From positions 95,655,777 through 95,719,776 of the forward strand of contig OX457062.1 in assembly GCA_949752795.1 (NCBI GenBank): a stretch of 64,000 nucleotides of DNA. The letters are read 5' to 3'. The position numbers and the translations under genes are program-made. Below, in pieces: positions 11,415-23,110 of this stretch. Position 1 is the stretch's first letter, and every line of letters starts with the position of its first letter. The DNA is from Hyperoodon ampullatus (lineage: Eukaryota; Chordata; Mammalia; Artiodactyla; Ziphiidae). Under the pieces are notes generated by a model, which was not told the origin of the DNA, searched no databases, and saw nothing but the letters and a program-made list of their open reading frames with translations.

Positions 11415-11531
11415 TTTCTTTTTAAAGATGCATTCTTTTTTTATTGAAGTATAATTGACATACAATATATATTAGTTCCAGGTGTACAACATAGTGATTT
11501 GATTTATATACACCACAGATTGATCACCACA
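11415..11531 (-). mobile_element. Severely 5'-truncated LINE-1 (3' end only)
   Basis: Read on the minus strand it ends AATTATACTTCAATAAAAAA, the usual terminus of mammalian L1 3' UTRs. It is bracketed by a perfect 17-bp direct repeat beginning TATAGTCTGTAC at 11398-11414 and 11532-11548. The insert is only about 117 bp. Confidence 0.9.
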
Positions 11532-13338
11532 TATAGTCTGTACTTTCTAAATGTATTAAGAGTTGCCTCCTCTATCATATCATCTCTTCTCTCGTGACTT
11601 TTCAATGTTTTATATGACTCAACATTCTTCTGAGATTAAAACCTCCCCTAAGAGGCACCAGAAGAGATTTATGCCATTATGATGAACATTTTAGACTATG
11701 GAACCAGCTTTCTAACAGAAAAGAAATCAACAAAGGTCTTATTGTTGAGCTTTCTAAATATAAATGCTTTCCTCACCAATTAATTTGAAACTTCTTAATA
11801 GATTAAGATTCACAAATTTGTTCCCAATATATACTAAATTACAATGAAAGTAATGGACTAGAAGACAGCAGAGAAACAGTTTCATTTCTTAATAAAGTAT
11901 ATACAGATGGTTTAAAAAAACAAACAAAAAACAAACAACATTTAAGGTACACTGACAGCCAAGAAAAAAACTTAAGAGGAAACCGACAAGAAAGGGTTGT
12001 GAATTAACAAAATAAACTCCTACCCAGAAGTACATCACAAGATTCCTTATAATCTTGGTAGACTTGAACCTGGCTACTCATACGCCTTTATGAATTCTGA
12101 AAACCTCTTCTATCCATCTTTTTAAAAAAGCTTTTGGTGGACAGGTAGAAAAAGCAGAATAGAGAAGAGTCCTGCTCTGCTAACTTCCATAATCCACAAC
12201 ACATTCAAAGAACTGACAAATCAGTCAGAAGTAACTGCTCATCATGTCTTTTCTGGGCCTTATTTTATTATCTATAAATGAAGGGTTAGACCAGACAATC
12301 TCTATCATCACCTGATACGAAGTTTTAAGATATCATCACATCTTAAAGAGAATATTGCTACTGTCTGAATGGCACAGATACTGGAATACTACTGGCTAAG
12401 TCCTCTCAACTAGAATGGCAATACCACCCCACTTGGGAAAGGAAAAATTGTCAACTTATGTGTTTGAGTTAGATTACTATATAATATATGATGACTCAAA
12501 TGAAATGCAAATGCTAACAAACATCACAAACTATGTCAACATCAAGGACCAAAAGCACAGCTAACAACATCATATTTAACTAGACTGTCTATGCACATAC
12601 AATCAAAGACAACCATACAAGAAGTCAGAATGGCAGCACAGATGGGGAATGTTTTTTTCATCAAAAGATCTATAGCCCTCTCCTATACAGAACAGAATTC
12701 TGCAAGCCATTAAATGTTATTTCCACTGAGGATCATCTTGCAGGAAACTGCTGTTAAGTCTAGAATTTCAAGACATTCTAGATATATTCTTATTGAGAAC
12801 AATGACAAATATTGCTAATAAATGGAAATACCCAAGTCGTTTTTATTTTCTTTATTTTAACACAGTTTTTCAAGGATCAGATAAAATAGTTTCATACAGT
12901 GCCAACATTTTGTTTTTAGTTCTTTGACAATAGTAGACCAAATTTCATCTGTAAAAAGCAATGGCCAAATTATTTCCAAAGTCATATTTACTGCCATACA
13001 ATTCAAAATGTGTAAATCTGAGGATGCTGCTCTCAGTAGGTAACCTTCAATTTGCCTACCAGGTTTTGCAAGCATTCCATGGAAATCTAGCCCTCATGCC
13101 TCTGGTGGTTCCCACAGAGAAGCATAATCAAGGATAAACCAAAAGCGGCCTGACAGAGAAGTCCCTTAAAGAGGTCTAGCTCATAAGCCATTTCCTACTT
13201 AGTGTGAGGGAAAGGGAAGGATGCACCCAAAAAAACCCCAGTATTTAAGACCACCCTTTACATGCAAAGAAGGCAAGGGGAAGTCACAGTCTCTTAACAA
13301 ACAAAACATAAAGATGCCATGCATTTAACTGGCCATAC

Positions 13339-13408
13339 CTGAAGGAGACCTTGTGGGACTTCGTACTCTGACTTCTTCATCTGAGCCAAAACCTAAGAAC
13401 TGCTCATC
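13339..13408 (-). CDS. KMT2A: KMT2A exon 2 (codons 147-169 plus 1 nt)
   Basis: The reverse strand reads DEQFLGFGSDEEVRVRSPTR then SPS, bounded by a TATAG acceptor (13410-13409) and a GTATGG donor (13338-13333). The acidic FGSDEEV stretch is part of the surface that, with menin, recruits LEDGF/PSIP1. At 70 nt the exon fits phase 0 in and phase 1 out, joining the G of its end to TT of exon 3 to make Val. It sits alone between intron 1 (23.4 kb) and intron 2 (3 kb). Confidence 0.96.
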
Positions 13409-16400
13409 CTATAACAAAGGAAAATTATTTTAAAATCAGGAAAAAAAAAAACAAACATGAATCTGAACATATCCCAAAGAAATGCCCAGAGGAGACACAA
13501 ATGAATTTGGAAAATTTAGCCTCTATGTATTACTCATCATCATTCATATGGATATTATTATAAAATAACTTAATACTGAAATAAATGGACCCAGCCATAT
13601 GGCTTCATTACAGACAAATAGGAGCTGTGTAGTAATTGAACAATGCATTGATAAGTCATCTTTGGTGCACAGTACATAGGGGACAGTCCTAAATTTCAAA
13701 CTATAGATACAGCCCAAAACAATTAAAGAATGACTTTAATTCAAGTAAGCAAATCAGTACAATGGCAGAAATATACAGCCCCAATAAAACAAATATATCT
13801 TTTCAACAAGTAGTTAAGTCTACAGACACATAAGGAATAATCTACAATATCATAATCTCTTATCTACTAAATATTAATAGAGACTGAAATTGCCATTATC
13901 GTCAGTTCCTTAACTCAGGAATTGACATTTAGATGTGATTTCTATACATTTGAGATCCAAAGATTCTCAACATGCATTTTATGGCATCATTTTTAAATGC
14001 CCTGTGATAAGAGACTTAATGGTGGGCAGCAGCATTTGTGAAAGGGATGAAGAATTGACCACATCAATTCAAGAATGCATCCAAGAATAACTGAAGGAAG
14101 CATCTTATTTTCAGTCATACTGAAAAAAGGCAAAAACTTCTCTTTACCTCTAACTTTTAACCTGCCTTTTAAAAAAATACTAAGGATTTAACCGATTTTG
14201 AACAAATTGTCAAGAAATATGGTCTATTTAAACAACCGGATTAATAGAAATTCACCGACTCAGAAACTAAGAGTTTTCTACAAAGAGATAAGAATTTCAG
14301 ATGCCAGAAACAAAATCCACATAAAATAAGAACAAAATAAGGAATTATAGACAGATTTTCTTGTACCTCCAATTTATACTGATAATCCCCAAACTAAGTT
14401 CCAACAGTTAAAGCCCCCCAACTGTAGAGGGGGCCACTTCATCCTCTCGTTTGTCGGCACATGCTACCACTGAAGACAGGGAAGGGCTTGTCTGAGGTCT
14501 CAATTTTTTTATTTATTGGAGCGTTGTAAGGAATAAATGAAATAATTTACGTAAGTTATGTAATTTATGTAAAATCATTCATAAAACTATAATGTGGTGT
14601 CCATATTGTAGTTCTTATTATTGATGTGGTTTTAGAAACTGAAGTTCTAAAGGGCCAAATGACTTGCCCAAGATCATACAGTTATTTACAAATAACTTCC
14701 TACCATAATGGCTACAATCTTAAACTATAAATATGTAAAGGAATCCAATAAATCACCTACAGTACAAAATACCCTATTCTTTCAGCTACTATTAAAGTAA
14801 CATGACACCCATTTTCAAATCCTTAAAGTTTCTGATTTAATTCATTCTTTCCCTGCATTATCCTTATGGAACTGCTAATCTATGCATTTCACAAAGACAT
14901 CTGAGGATTTCCTAACGCTTGCCAGGGGACTACATTGCTAAATGCGTAAGTTCTATGCTCCAAGTGTTGCAATGAGAGAGTTCTAGCAACTATACATACA
15001 ATAGCCAACAGGTAAAGTAACCAACAGCTGAAGTAATGAAAAATGTTTAATCTTTAAAAGAAACATAAGAGATCCACATTGCTATGTTTATTATCAGCAA
15101 CCTTAGTGAGTCACTTGTCTATATTTCTAACTTTCACAATATGTAACTGTACAACCCTAATTCAGTGTGCTCCAGAAGAGTACTACTGAGCTGTCAAGCA
15201 GTAATTTAACTAACTCTGCCAATGTTTAAAGTTTCCAAGTACTTTCCAACATGACAGAAAGCATTAACTCTTTCTTTGTGGTCTTGTAGTTGGAATAAGA
15301 AAAGAATGACTTGACTTCCACCCAAGAGCTTTCTTTTCACTTCAAATATAGACTGACTTCTTGAAGCATGCTTAAAAAAATAAGCACCCATTGTTTAAAT
15401 AATCCAGACAGTTTAGCCAAAAACAAAAGCCACCATTGTTATGTTAAAGACCTCTGGTCGGCTAACTGAACTTCCAATTCCACGTAAGAGTCCCCCAAAA
15501 TCTAAGGAAAAACAAGCTGAGAAAGCACTGGGGAAAAAAATGCTGCAAGAAGGCGCTACAAATGAAGTCCTTTTTGCCTCTCCTGTCGCTCCCATCATCC
15601 CCTTCAAACACATGGGGCTCCTGGAAGATGCAGTAAACAAGGTAACAGTGCTAGCTTCCCAGGGATTTAGGCTTGCCTAGAAATCAAAAGACTAAGTCAA
15701 AATGTCTACAAAAAAGGTAACAAGAGAAGCTGCAATTAAATCCATGTTTGGCACTATGGCATCATAAGCCTGGACACTCGTGAAGAGAGGAAACAGGAGA
15801 CCCCACGCTACACAGGATGAAGTATTCCTGGAATCTGGGCCCAAACAGCCACCCATACTTTTCCCTTCACTCTGGCTTCCTCTGATGAGCACAGCACTCC
15901 AAGACAAAGTATAGGCAAGAGGCAACAAACCTATTCCTTCTGGATAATGATGTCACGAGATCGTCAAGATTTTACCCTTTTCTTACCTCCAAAGACAGAA
16001 AAATATCCTTGCCAAGTTGAGCACCATAAAATACTGTTGGATCATATTTAGCTTCCAGAGATTAGGAATGCAATGAAGCTAATGTCGTTTCCCAAGTGAA
16101 AGCTAATTCTAAAATAATAAATGTGTGGAATTTCTTTATTATCCCTACCCCTATCTCTAGGGGTTATTTGAGAACTTCCAAACATACGTTTACTAGCAAA
16201 TTCTATGTTACCCATAAATGTCTTAACTTTTGATGATTTTTATTTTAATGGCAGAATTTTAATCCTTTAGTGGCTATTATATTTGTGATGAAGCAATAGG
16301 AATATGTTTTCCACAAGAGAATCTAAGTGAACCCAAAGTATTACAATGATGTTTACAGATAAAATGTAATGATGAAGGTATTTTAGAAAACTACATGAAG

Positions 16401-16459
16401 TTCTGTATTTCAAGGAATTATGTACTACTAGGACAACTCTGCAAACAAAACTCTATTTC

Positions 16460-16565
16460 TTTTATTTGTCCATTCATTCAAAAACCATTTATATGCTATC
16501 TGTTCCCAATGCAAAGATAAGTAGTAAGACATGATCCTGCTCCCAAGAAGTATCTAAAGCGGACA
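16460..16565 (-). mobile_element. L2-like fragment
   Basis: TCCATTCATTCAAAAACCAT and the following 'coming to rest' text match the complement of L2 copies seen elsewhere in the window (for example 42710). Only about 100 bp remain. Confidence 0.5.
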
Positions 16566-17310
16566 GGCAGGTGCACAATCTCAGCCTTCCTTTAGAAAGC
16601 CAAAATCCCTTAAAATGCCGGTGAAGGATAAATTACTATGTAATTCATATTCTGGAATAAAAAACTGGCTTAAATCTTGGAATAGTTCATTCTTCCACTT
16701 GTATTAGTATTAGGTTCATGGAGAAATATTCAACAAATTTCAAAATTCTTCCAAAGGATGGCAATGTGTATCTCCATGCCTCAGTATTGTACTAGGCACC
16801 ACTCCAGCATTAGAAATCTGAGAGAGTTTAAGTAATCGAGACCTAAATCATCTGCAGTGATTAGATGCGACACAGTTCCTAGTAATACCAGTGATCTGAT
16901 AAACTTGCAACTGATAGACGTCAAGCCCTTTTCCTTCCTACCCCCAACTAAAACAGATTTTAGCTCCTGTAAGTTCTTCCCAATTTAGTCAGAGCAGAAA
17001 TCACTCACCTGGAGTTCTTCACCTCCTAATCTAATGTGGAGGTTCCAAAGCTATTTTGAAAACTCTTCTATTAAACAAGCTTGGCCACAACTGGCCTTTG
17101 ATGAATAAGGCCTAGGATGACCGCTCATAACCTTCTTTCTTTTCTAGCAAGAGACTCAGCACTTCAGAGCACTGAATTAGGTGGTAAGTACCTTAGCGTT
17201 CTTCTGTCTACCAAATGGTTAGTCTTTAGAGTTTAAAAAAAAATCAAATTTCTTCACCTACAGAGGTTTACTGATGTATCAACTGAAAATAACATCAAAA
17301 ACCATAGACA

Positions 17311-17516
17311 GGGGCTTCCCTGGTGGCGCAGTGGTTGAGAGTCCGCCTGCCGATGCAGGGGACGCGGGTTCGTACCCCAGTCCGGGAAGATCCCACATGC
17401 CGCAGAGCGGCTGGGCCCGTGAGCCATGGCCGCTGAGCCTGCACGTCTGGAGCCTGTGCTCCGCAACGGGAGAGGCCACAAGAGTGAGAGGCCCGCGTAC
17501 CGCAAAAAGAAAAAAA
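17311..17516 (+). mobile_element. Long CHR SINE, 'GTGAGCCATGGCCGCTGAG' form
   Basis: A near-full-length young copy with GGGGCTTCCCTGGTGGCGCA at its start and a short A-tail. The duplication CATAGACAG lies at 17303-17311 and 17517-17525. Confidence 0.92.
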
Positions 17517-17817
17517 CATAGACAGTATCAAAAGTGCCCGATACGTAATTGTTTGAAATTCTTTGTTTTGAAGGCTTATAATTTTTGGTATCATCATATA
17601 TGGTTCCATCATATGAGGAGGCCACAGAACTAAGAAAATTACTAAGAACACCTAAAGAAGACAAAGAAACGTCAAGGAGGCATATTGTGTGTCTCAGTAG
17701 CTCTAGTTAAAGAAGAGTAACACTTCTCCTTTGGGAATTTATTCCAGTTAGCTACCACTGCTGCTGGCACATTTCTCTGAGTGTCTATCGCTACAAGCTC
17801 TAAAGTAACAAGGGCTT

Positions 17818-17955
17818 GGGAATTCCCTGGTGGTCCAGTGGTTAGGACTCTGTGCTTTCACTGCTAAGGGCCTGCATTTGATCTCTGGTTGGGGAACTAA
17901 AATCCCACAAGCTGGGCAGTGTGGCCAAAAAGATAAATAAATTAAAAAAATAAAA
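17818..17955 (+). mobile_element. Short CHR/tRNA-Glu SINE
   Basis: GGGAATTCCCTGGTGGTCCA begins it and GTGTGGCCAAAAAG ends it, with an AAATAAATTAAA tail. CAAGGGCTT before and CAAGGTCTT after are a likely duplication. Confidence 0.88.
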
Positions 17956-18279
17956 TACCAAGGTCTTAGTGCTGTATTTTAAAGACATATATAATCACCA
18001 GTACTAAATTAGCATAATGGATAAAGAATGTGTTTACAAGTTTGTCTCCTTTTCTAGAGCATTCACTCTTTAAAGACAGGGAAAGTTTACTTATTCATTG
18101 TTGTATTTTAGTATCTGGCACAAATTTAGAGTAATAAATGTTTGTAAAATGAAAATAAAGGAAATGCAGTACACTAACTGTTTAAAAAACATTATGTGGT
18201 AATAGCACAGTAGCAGAAAATACTGGTGGACTCAAAAGAAATAGACAATAAGATTCTTCTTTTAAGAATTCATAGAGAG

Positions 18280-18608
18280 GGGTCTTCCCTGGTGGCACAG
18301 TGGTTAAGAATCCGCCTGCCAGTGCAGGGGACATGGATTCGAGCCCTGGTCCAGGAAGATCCCATGTGCCACGGAGCAACTAAGCCTGTGCACCACAACT
18401 ACTGAGCCCACATGCCACAACTACTGAAGCCCTTGTGCCTAGAACCCGTGCTCCGCAACAAGAGAAGCCCGGCAATGAAAAGCCCACACACTGCAATCAA
18501 GAGTAGCCTCTGCTCGCCGCAACTAGAGAAAGCCCTGGCACAGCAACGAAGACCCAACACAGCCAAAAATTAATTAATTAATTAATTAATTAATTAATTT
18601 AAAAAAAC
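18280..18608 (+). mobile_element. Long CHR SINE, 'CAACTACTGA' form
   Basis: Full-length type with repeated CAACTACTGA units, GCAGCCAAAAATTAATTAAT and a tetranucleotide AATT tail of about 35 bases. No clear flanking duplication. Confidence 0.9.
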
Positions 18609-18689
18609 ACAAAAACGAATGGAATGCAGTGTGTTTCCTGCTATGCCAGAGGAATACACATGCCAGAAAAATGAATATGGAAGCACAGC

Positions 18690-20380
18690 AGAAAGGTGAC
18701 TAACCTAGTCAAGGAGAAAGAGTCAGGAAAGCTACTGCAGAAAGGGTGAAAGCTTACTCAAACTTCTGAAGGATGGTAAATTAGGGTTGAAGGGAGATAT
18801 TTCAGGCAGAGAGAATAACACATACAAAGGCACAGAAATACAAAAGAGCATGGCATGGAGTGAAATTACAGACAGTTCAGTAGGGCTGAGGCCCTAGCTG
18901 ATGTGGGAAAGGAGCATAAGATATTGAGGAGGAAATAAGGCAGAGGCAGATCATGAAAGGTCTTAAATGCCTTTCTGAGTTTGAAGTTTATCTTCAAGGA
19001 AGTGTGGGCCTCATCCTGAGGGCTACAGCTCATCAGTAACACTTTCGGGCAGGAGAGAAGCATGATTAGATTTATATTTTCAAAAGATCACTATGACAGC
19101 AGTGGGGAAGTAGAGACTGCCTTTAAAACCAGAGGCAGTAAGAACAGCTATAAAATGACTGCAGTGGCAATGGGGATTAAGGAAAAGGGCAGATTCCATA
19201 GACAGTTAGGAGGCAAAATGAACAAGGTTTCAATATAAAAGGTTCAGGGGATGGAAAGAATCAGTAAAGACTTGCAGGTGTTGGGCTTCGGTTGATTAGG
19301 TTTATGGTGATATATTTATAAGATTGGGAAAAAAGAAAGAAGAGAGGTTTCTAGGAGCAGGAGGGAAATCAGTTTAGACGCTTGAATTTGAAATGTCTGT
19401 CCAAGTTGTAAGATATAATGATCTGGAGAAAACGCATCTGATTCAATGAATTTATGAATGCTGAAACTGTATGTATAAACAGTCACCCAGGGAGAGAATA
19501 CAGAGAGAAAAAGAGGATACATGGAAGATCCCCAGGGAATACCCACACTTCACGTACAGGGGAAAGGGACGCTAAGGGGGAAGACAGAGATGGAATGGCC
19601 AAGGAGAAAGATCATGAACAGTCAAGGGAAGAATACACATCAAGAGATGGCCAAGTTGGGGAGGGATACAAAAGGATTTTGTACAGAGGATATCAAAATT
19701 GGGAGGTCACCTATGACCTTACCAAGGTCAACTTCAAGGCAGTGTTAGAGGCAGGAGGAACCAAAGCGCAGTGGGTCAAGGTGTGATTAGAAAGTGACAA
19801 AAACAGCAGTATAGACCACTCTTTTGAAAAAACTCAATTACATGGGAAAGGAGACAATGGGCACAACGTAGGGAAAGATTTGCCTGGGGGGGATTAGTTA
19901 TTTGTTTGTTTGTTTACTGGCTGCACCGCACAGCATGTGGGATCTTAGTTTCCCCACAGCGTGGAGTCTTAACCACTGGACCGCCAGGGAAGTCCAGGAC
20001 TACTTTTTGAGTTGAATGTGTTTACATGCTGAAAGAGAACACAGCAGCCAGGAAGAGACTGAAAATTCTCAACAGCAAATCGCTAATAAATTGAAAAGGG
20101 GTGGGGAGGAGGGGCTGGCACTGATTGAGAATGAAGACAAAGTGCAACGGAAGGGAGCTCTCTCCTATCAGAAAAGGGGCTAAGCATGCATTTAGTTGCA
20201 GACAAGTTGATAGGCAGGAGTAAGCTTAGAGAGTTTGCTGAAATCACAGGCAAAACTCTGTTTATATGGGCATCTGCCAGACGAGAGACACAGATTTCTT
20301 CAGATTCTCAAAGAAAAAAAGAGGCTCACAACCTACAAAAGTTTTTTAGACCGCAGCTCTAAAGGAAATAAATCATGGAC
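18690..20380 (-). mobile_element. L2-type LINE relic, antisense on the plus strand
   Basis: The plus strand carries the characteristic complement of L2 ORF2/3' sequence: AGATCATGAAAGGTCTTAAA, then GATCACTATGACAGCAG, and later text matching the copies at 22100-23930 and 52380-54950. It is much decayed, full of stops, and interrupted by a short SINE at 19899-19995. The family call is by resemblance among copies in this window and from memory. Confidence 0.6.
19899..19995 (-). mobile_element. Internally shortened CHR/tRNA-Glu SINE, minus strand
   Basis: It runs from a (TTTG)n tail to ACCGCCAGGGAAGTCC. The segment holding the B-box is missing: GATCTTAGTTTCC is joined directly to CCACAGCGTGGAGTC. 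Confidence 0.85.
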
Positions 20381-20403
20381 AATGGCTGATTAAGAATAAA
20401 TGG

Positions 20404-20592
20404 GGGCTTCCCTGGTGGCGCAGTGGTTGAGAGTCCGCCTGCCGATGCAGGGGACACGGGTTCGTGCCCCGGTCTGGGAAGATCCCACATGCCGCGGAGC
20501 GGCTGGGCCCGTGAGCCATGGCCACTGAGCCTGTGCTCCGGAGCCTGTGCTCCGCAAGGGGAGAGGCCACAACAGTGAGAGGCCCGCCTACC

Positions 20593-20621
<29 letters not shown>
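20404..20621 (+). mobile_element. Long CHR SINE, first of three serial insertions
   Basis: This is the 'GTGAGCCATGG' form with a long A-tail (about 25 A). Its flanking duplications are copies A (20392-20405) and B (20622-20638) of AAGAATAAATGGG. Confidence 0.95.
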
Positions 20622-20625
<4 letters not shown>

Positions 20626-20637
20626 ATAAATGGGAGG

Positions 20638-21013
20638 GCTTCCCTGGTGGTGCAGTGGTTAAGAATCCGCCTGCCAATGCAGGGGTCACAGGTTCGATCC
20701 CTGGTCTGGGAAGATCGCACATGCCGCGGAGCAACTAAGCCCATGCGCCACAACTACTGAGCCTGTGCTCTAGAGCCCGTGAGCCATAACTACTGAGCCC
20801 ACATGCCACAACTACTGAAGCCCACGTGCCTAGAGCCCATGCTCTGCAACTAGAGAAGCCACCACAATGAGAAGCCCACGCGCCGTAACAAAGAGTAGCC
20901 CCGCTCGCCGCAACTAGAGAAAACCCGCGCTCAGCAACAAAGACCCAACGCAGCCAAAATAAATAAATAAATTTATTTATTTAAAAAAAAAAACAGAATT
21001 AAAAAAAAAAAGA
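20638..21013 (+). mobile_element. Long CHR SINE, second of three serial insertions
   Basis: This is the 'CAACTACTGA' form, followed by AAATAAATAAATTTATTTATT and A-rich tail text. It lies between copies B (20622-20638) and C (21014-21030) of the repeat AAGAATAAATGGGAGGG. Confidence 0.95.
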
Positions 21014-21030
21014 AAGAATAAATGGGAGGG

Positions 21031-21244
21031 AGGGGACCTCCCTCGTGGTTCAGTGGTTAAGGCTCCACGCTCCCAATGTAGGGGGCCCGGGTTTGATCCC
21101 TGGCCAAGGAACTAGATCCCACATGCCACAACTAAAGATCCCCACATAGATCCCGCATGCTGCAACAAAGATCCCCAGTGCCACAGCTAAGACCCGGTGC
21201 AGCCAAATCAATCAATCAATCAATCAATCAATCTTTTTTTTAAA
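21031..21244 (+). mobile_element. CHR SINE, third of three serial insertions
   Basis: This mid-length form has GGGGACCTCCCTCGTGGTTC at its head and GACCCGGTGCAGCCAAATCA at its end, followed by a (TCAA)n tract at about 21207-21232. It lies between copies C (21014-21030) and D (21245-21261) of the same repeat. The same mid-length form is seen at 1877 and 50377. Confidence 0.94.
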
Positions 21245-21775
21245 AAGAATAAATGGGAGGGGGTAACGGGGAGAAGTGGGAAATCAGATGCAAAAATTGA
21301 TAAAAATTGATTTGGTTGGAAAGGGGTAGCCACAGCAGGGCCAAGATCAAAGACAAATAAAGTATCAGAACCTTGTCAATTCTAGGATGGTATGGTCAAA
21401 GCTCATCCAATAAACAGCAGGAGCTACCTTTGGGTCTCAAATGTAGACAAGGCATAACTTTGAAGTTTGAAGTCTATTCTAGATACATACATATGAAATT
21501 AGGGTAGGAAAGAGACTGAATAACTGGAGACCAGATAGCAGTCTACAGCCAAAATTCAAATGTGACTGGCATTCAATCACTCCAGCAAGTATTTACTGAG
21601 TGTTGCCAGGCACTGCCAGACTCTACACAGGTGAAGAAGTGACAGAATTCCTGCCCTATGAGTAAATAACCATGTAACAAATAAAGAACGCAACGAGGGC
21701 GCGAAGGATTGATGGGGGTTACCTGTGAGGGCTGTTTTCACTAGGGTGGTCAGGAAAGGCTTCTGACCTTGGCAA

Positions 21776-22080
21776 ACTGTGGGCCACAGGCCAAATCTGG
21801 CCTGCCACCTGGTTTGTTCAATCCATGAACTAAGAATGGTTTTTAACATTTTTAAGTGGTTAAAAAAATCCAAAGAAGAATATTTCATGCACATGAAAGT
21901 TATAAGAAATTCAGATTTCAGTGTGCATAAATAAAGTTTTATCGGCACACAGCCCCGTGTGTCATCATTTCTGTATTGTCTATGGCTGCTCCTGGACCAC
22001 AACAGCAGGGGGGAGTCGTTGCAACAGAAACCATCTGGCCCTTTGCAGAAAAAAGTGGCTGAACCCAGATTTAGACCGAA
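21776..22080. mobile_element. hAT/Charlie-like DNA transposon remnant
   Basis: GGCAAACTGTGGGCCACAGG at one end and TCTGGCCCTTTGCAGAAAAA near the other are typical imperfect inverted ends of a common mammalian non-autonomous hAT family. Between them is AATAAAGTTTTATCGGCACA and TTGTCTATGGCTGCT. I am not sure of the subfamily. Confidence 0.65.
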
Positions 22081-22488
22081 ATGATGAGAAAAAGACAGAC
22101 ATATAAAGATCTAGGTGGCACAGTATTCTAGCTAGATAGTAAGTGCAAAGGCCCAGAGACAGCAACGAGCATGGCATGTATGACAGACCAAAAGGCCAGT
22201 GTGGCCGTGCAGCAGAATGAGTGAGGTGAGAAGAGGTGGTGCTGGAAGAAGCAGACCTGACCAGAGGCCAGATCATGTACGGCTTTGCCAGACAGGGTAA
22301 GAAATCTGGATTTATCCAAGCAGTGGGGAGAAGGGAGATGGGGGAGAGATACCAACATGTTTAAAGTGAGGGAATAGTAAGATCTGACTGATTCACACAT
22401 GGAATCTACAGTTGCTGTGTGAAGAACAAACTTCACTGAGGTAAGAACACAAGCAGGGAGATAATAGTCCAGCCAAAAGTTTATAATG

Positions 22489-22704
22489 GGGCTTCCCTGG
22501 TGGCGCAGTGGTTGGGAGTCCGCCTGCCGATGCAGGGGACGCGGGTTCATGCCCCGGTCCGGGAAGATCCCACATGCCGCGGAGCCGCCGGGCCCGTGAG
22601 CCATGGCCGCTGAGCCTGCGCGTCCGGAGCCTGTGCTCTGCAACGGGAGAGGCCACAGCAGTGAGAGGCCCGCGTACCGCAAAAAAAAAAAAAAAAAAAA
22701 AAAG
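22489..22704 (+). mobile_element. Long CHR SINE, 'GTGAGCCATGG' form
   Basis: A young copy with a 23-A tail. A perfect duplication TTATAATGGG flanks it at 22481-22490 and 22706-22715. Confidence 0.95.
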
Positions 22705-22964
22705 ATTATAATGGGTAAGTGTGGGGTTTTGGTAGGAGAATTAATAAGAGGAAGTTGGATTTAAGGTATCTGGAGGTAGTACAGACAGAATTTGCTGATG
22801 GGTTATTTAGAATGTGAATATAGAGAGAAATCAAGGATAACTCTCAAATTTTAGGCCTGAGCTATTGGGTAAAGGGCAGAGTCATTCTGAAACAAGGAGA
22901 AAGGAGAAAATCAAGACTTCCTGGACATGGGAAGTCTAAGATACCTACTAAATATCCAAGTGCT

Positions 22965-23110
22965 TCAATGCATATCTGTTTCCTTGTCTGGGAATAGCAG
23001 TGGCTACCTCAGCAGGTGGGCAAGATTAGGTGAGATAATACATGTGAAGCACTGAGAATACTGCCTGGCCCACAACACTCAATAAACGCTCATCATGCTT
23101 ATTCTTATTA
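22965..23110 (-). mobile_element. MIR-like SINE fragment
   Basis: TCTGTTTCCTTGTCTGGGAA, GTGAGATAATACATGTGAAG and GCCTGGCCCACAACACTCAA are typical MIR text on this strand. The fragment seems inserted in or adjoining L2 text. Confidence 0.55.

Larger units (their letters stand above)
10364..13338 (-). other. KMT2A: KMT2A intron 2
   Basis: This 3.0-kb intron has a 27-bp local duplication at 10851-10894, a minus-strand SINE (11251-11385) and a small L1 3' end (11415-11531). The rest, about 11550-13338, is AT-rich with nothing recognised. Confidence 0.85.
20392..21261. repeat. Four copies of one target-site duplication around three SINEs
   Basis: AAGAATAAATGGG recurs at 20392-20404, 20622-20634, 21014-21026 and 21245-21257. 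Copies B, C and D extend to AAGAATAAATGGGAGGG. The spacing is set by the three SINEs, so this is one target reused. Confidence 0.95.

Noticed and set aside
15441..15680. Plus-strand open frame with basic text (RLTELPIPRKSPPKSKEKQ) in intron 1
   Set aside because: No matching family that I recognise, no A-tail or duplication to suggest a retrocopy, no clear splice sites; left as unexplained chance frame.
21207..21232. (TCAA)n tract resembling a repeat array
   Set aside because: A simple-sequence SINE tail; no spacer-repeat pattern of a CRISPR array, which is not expected in a mammal.
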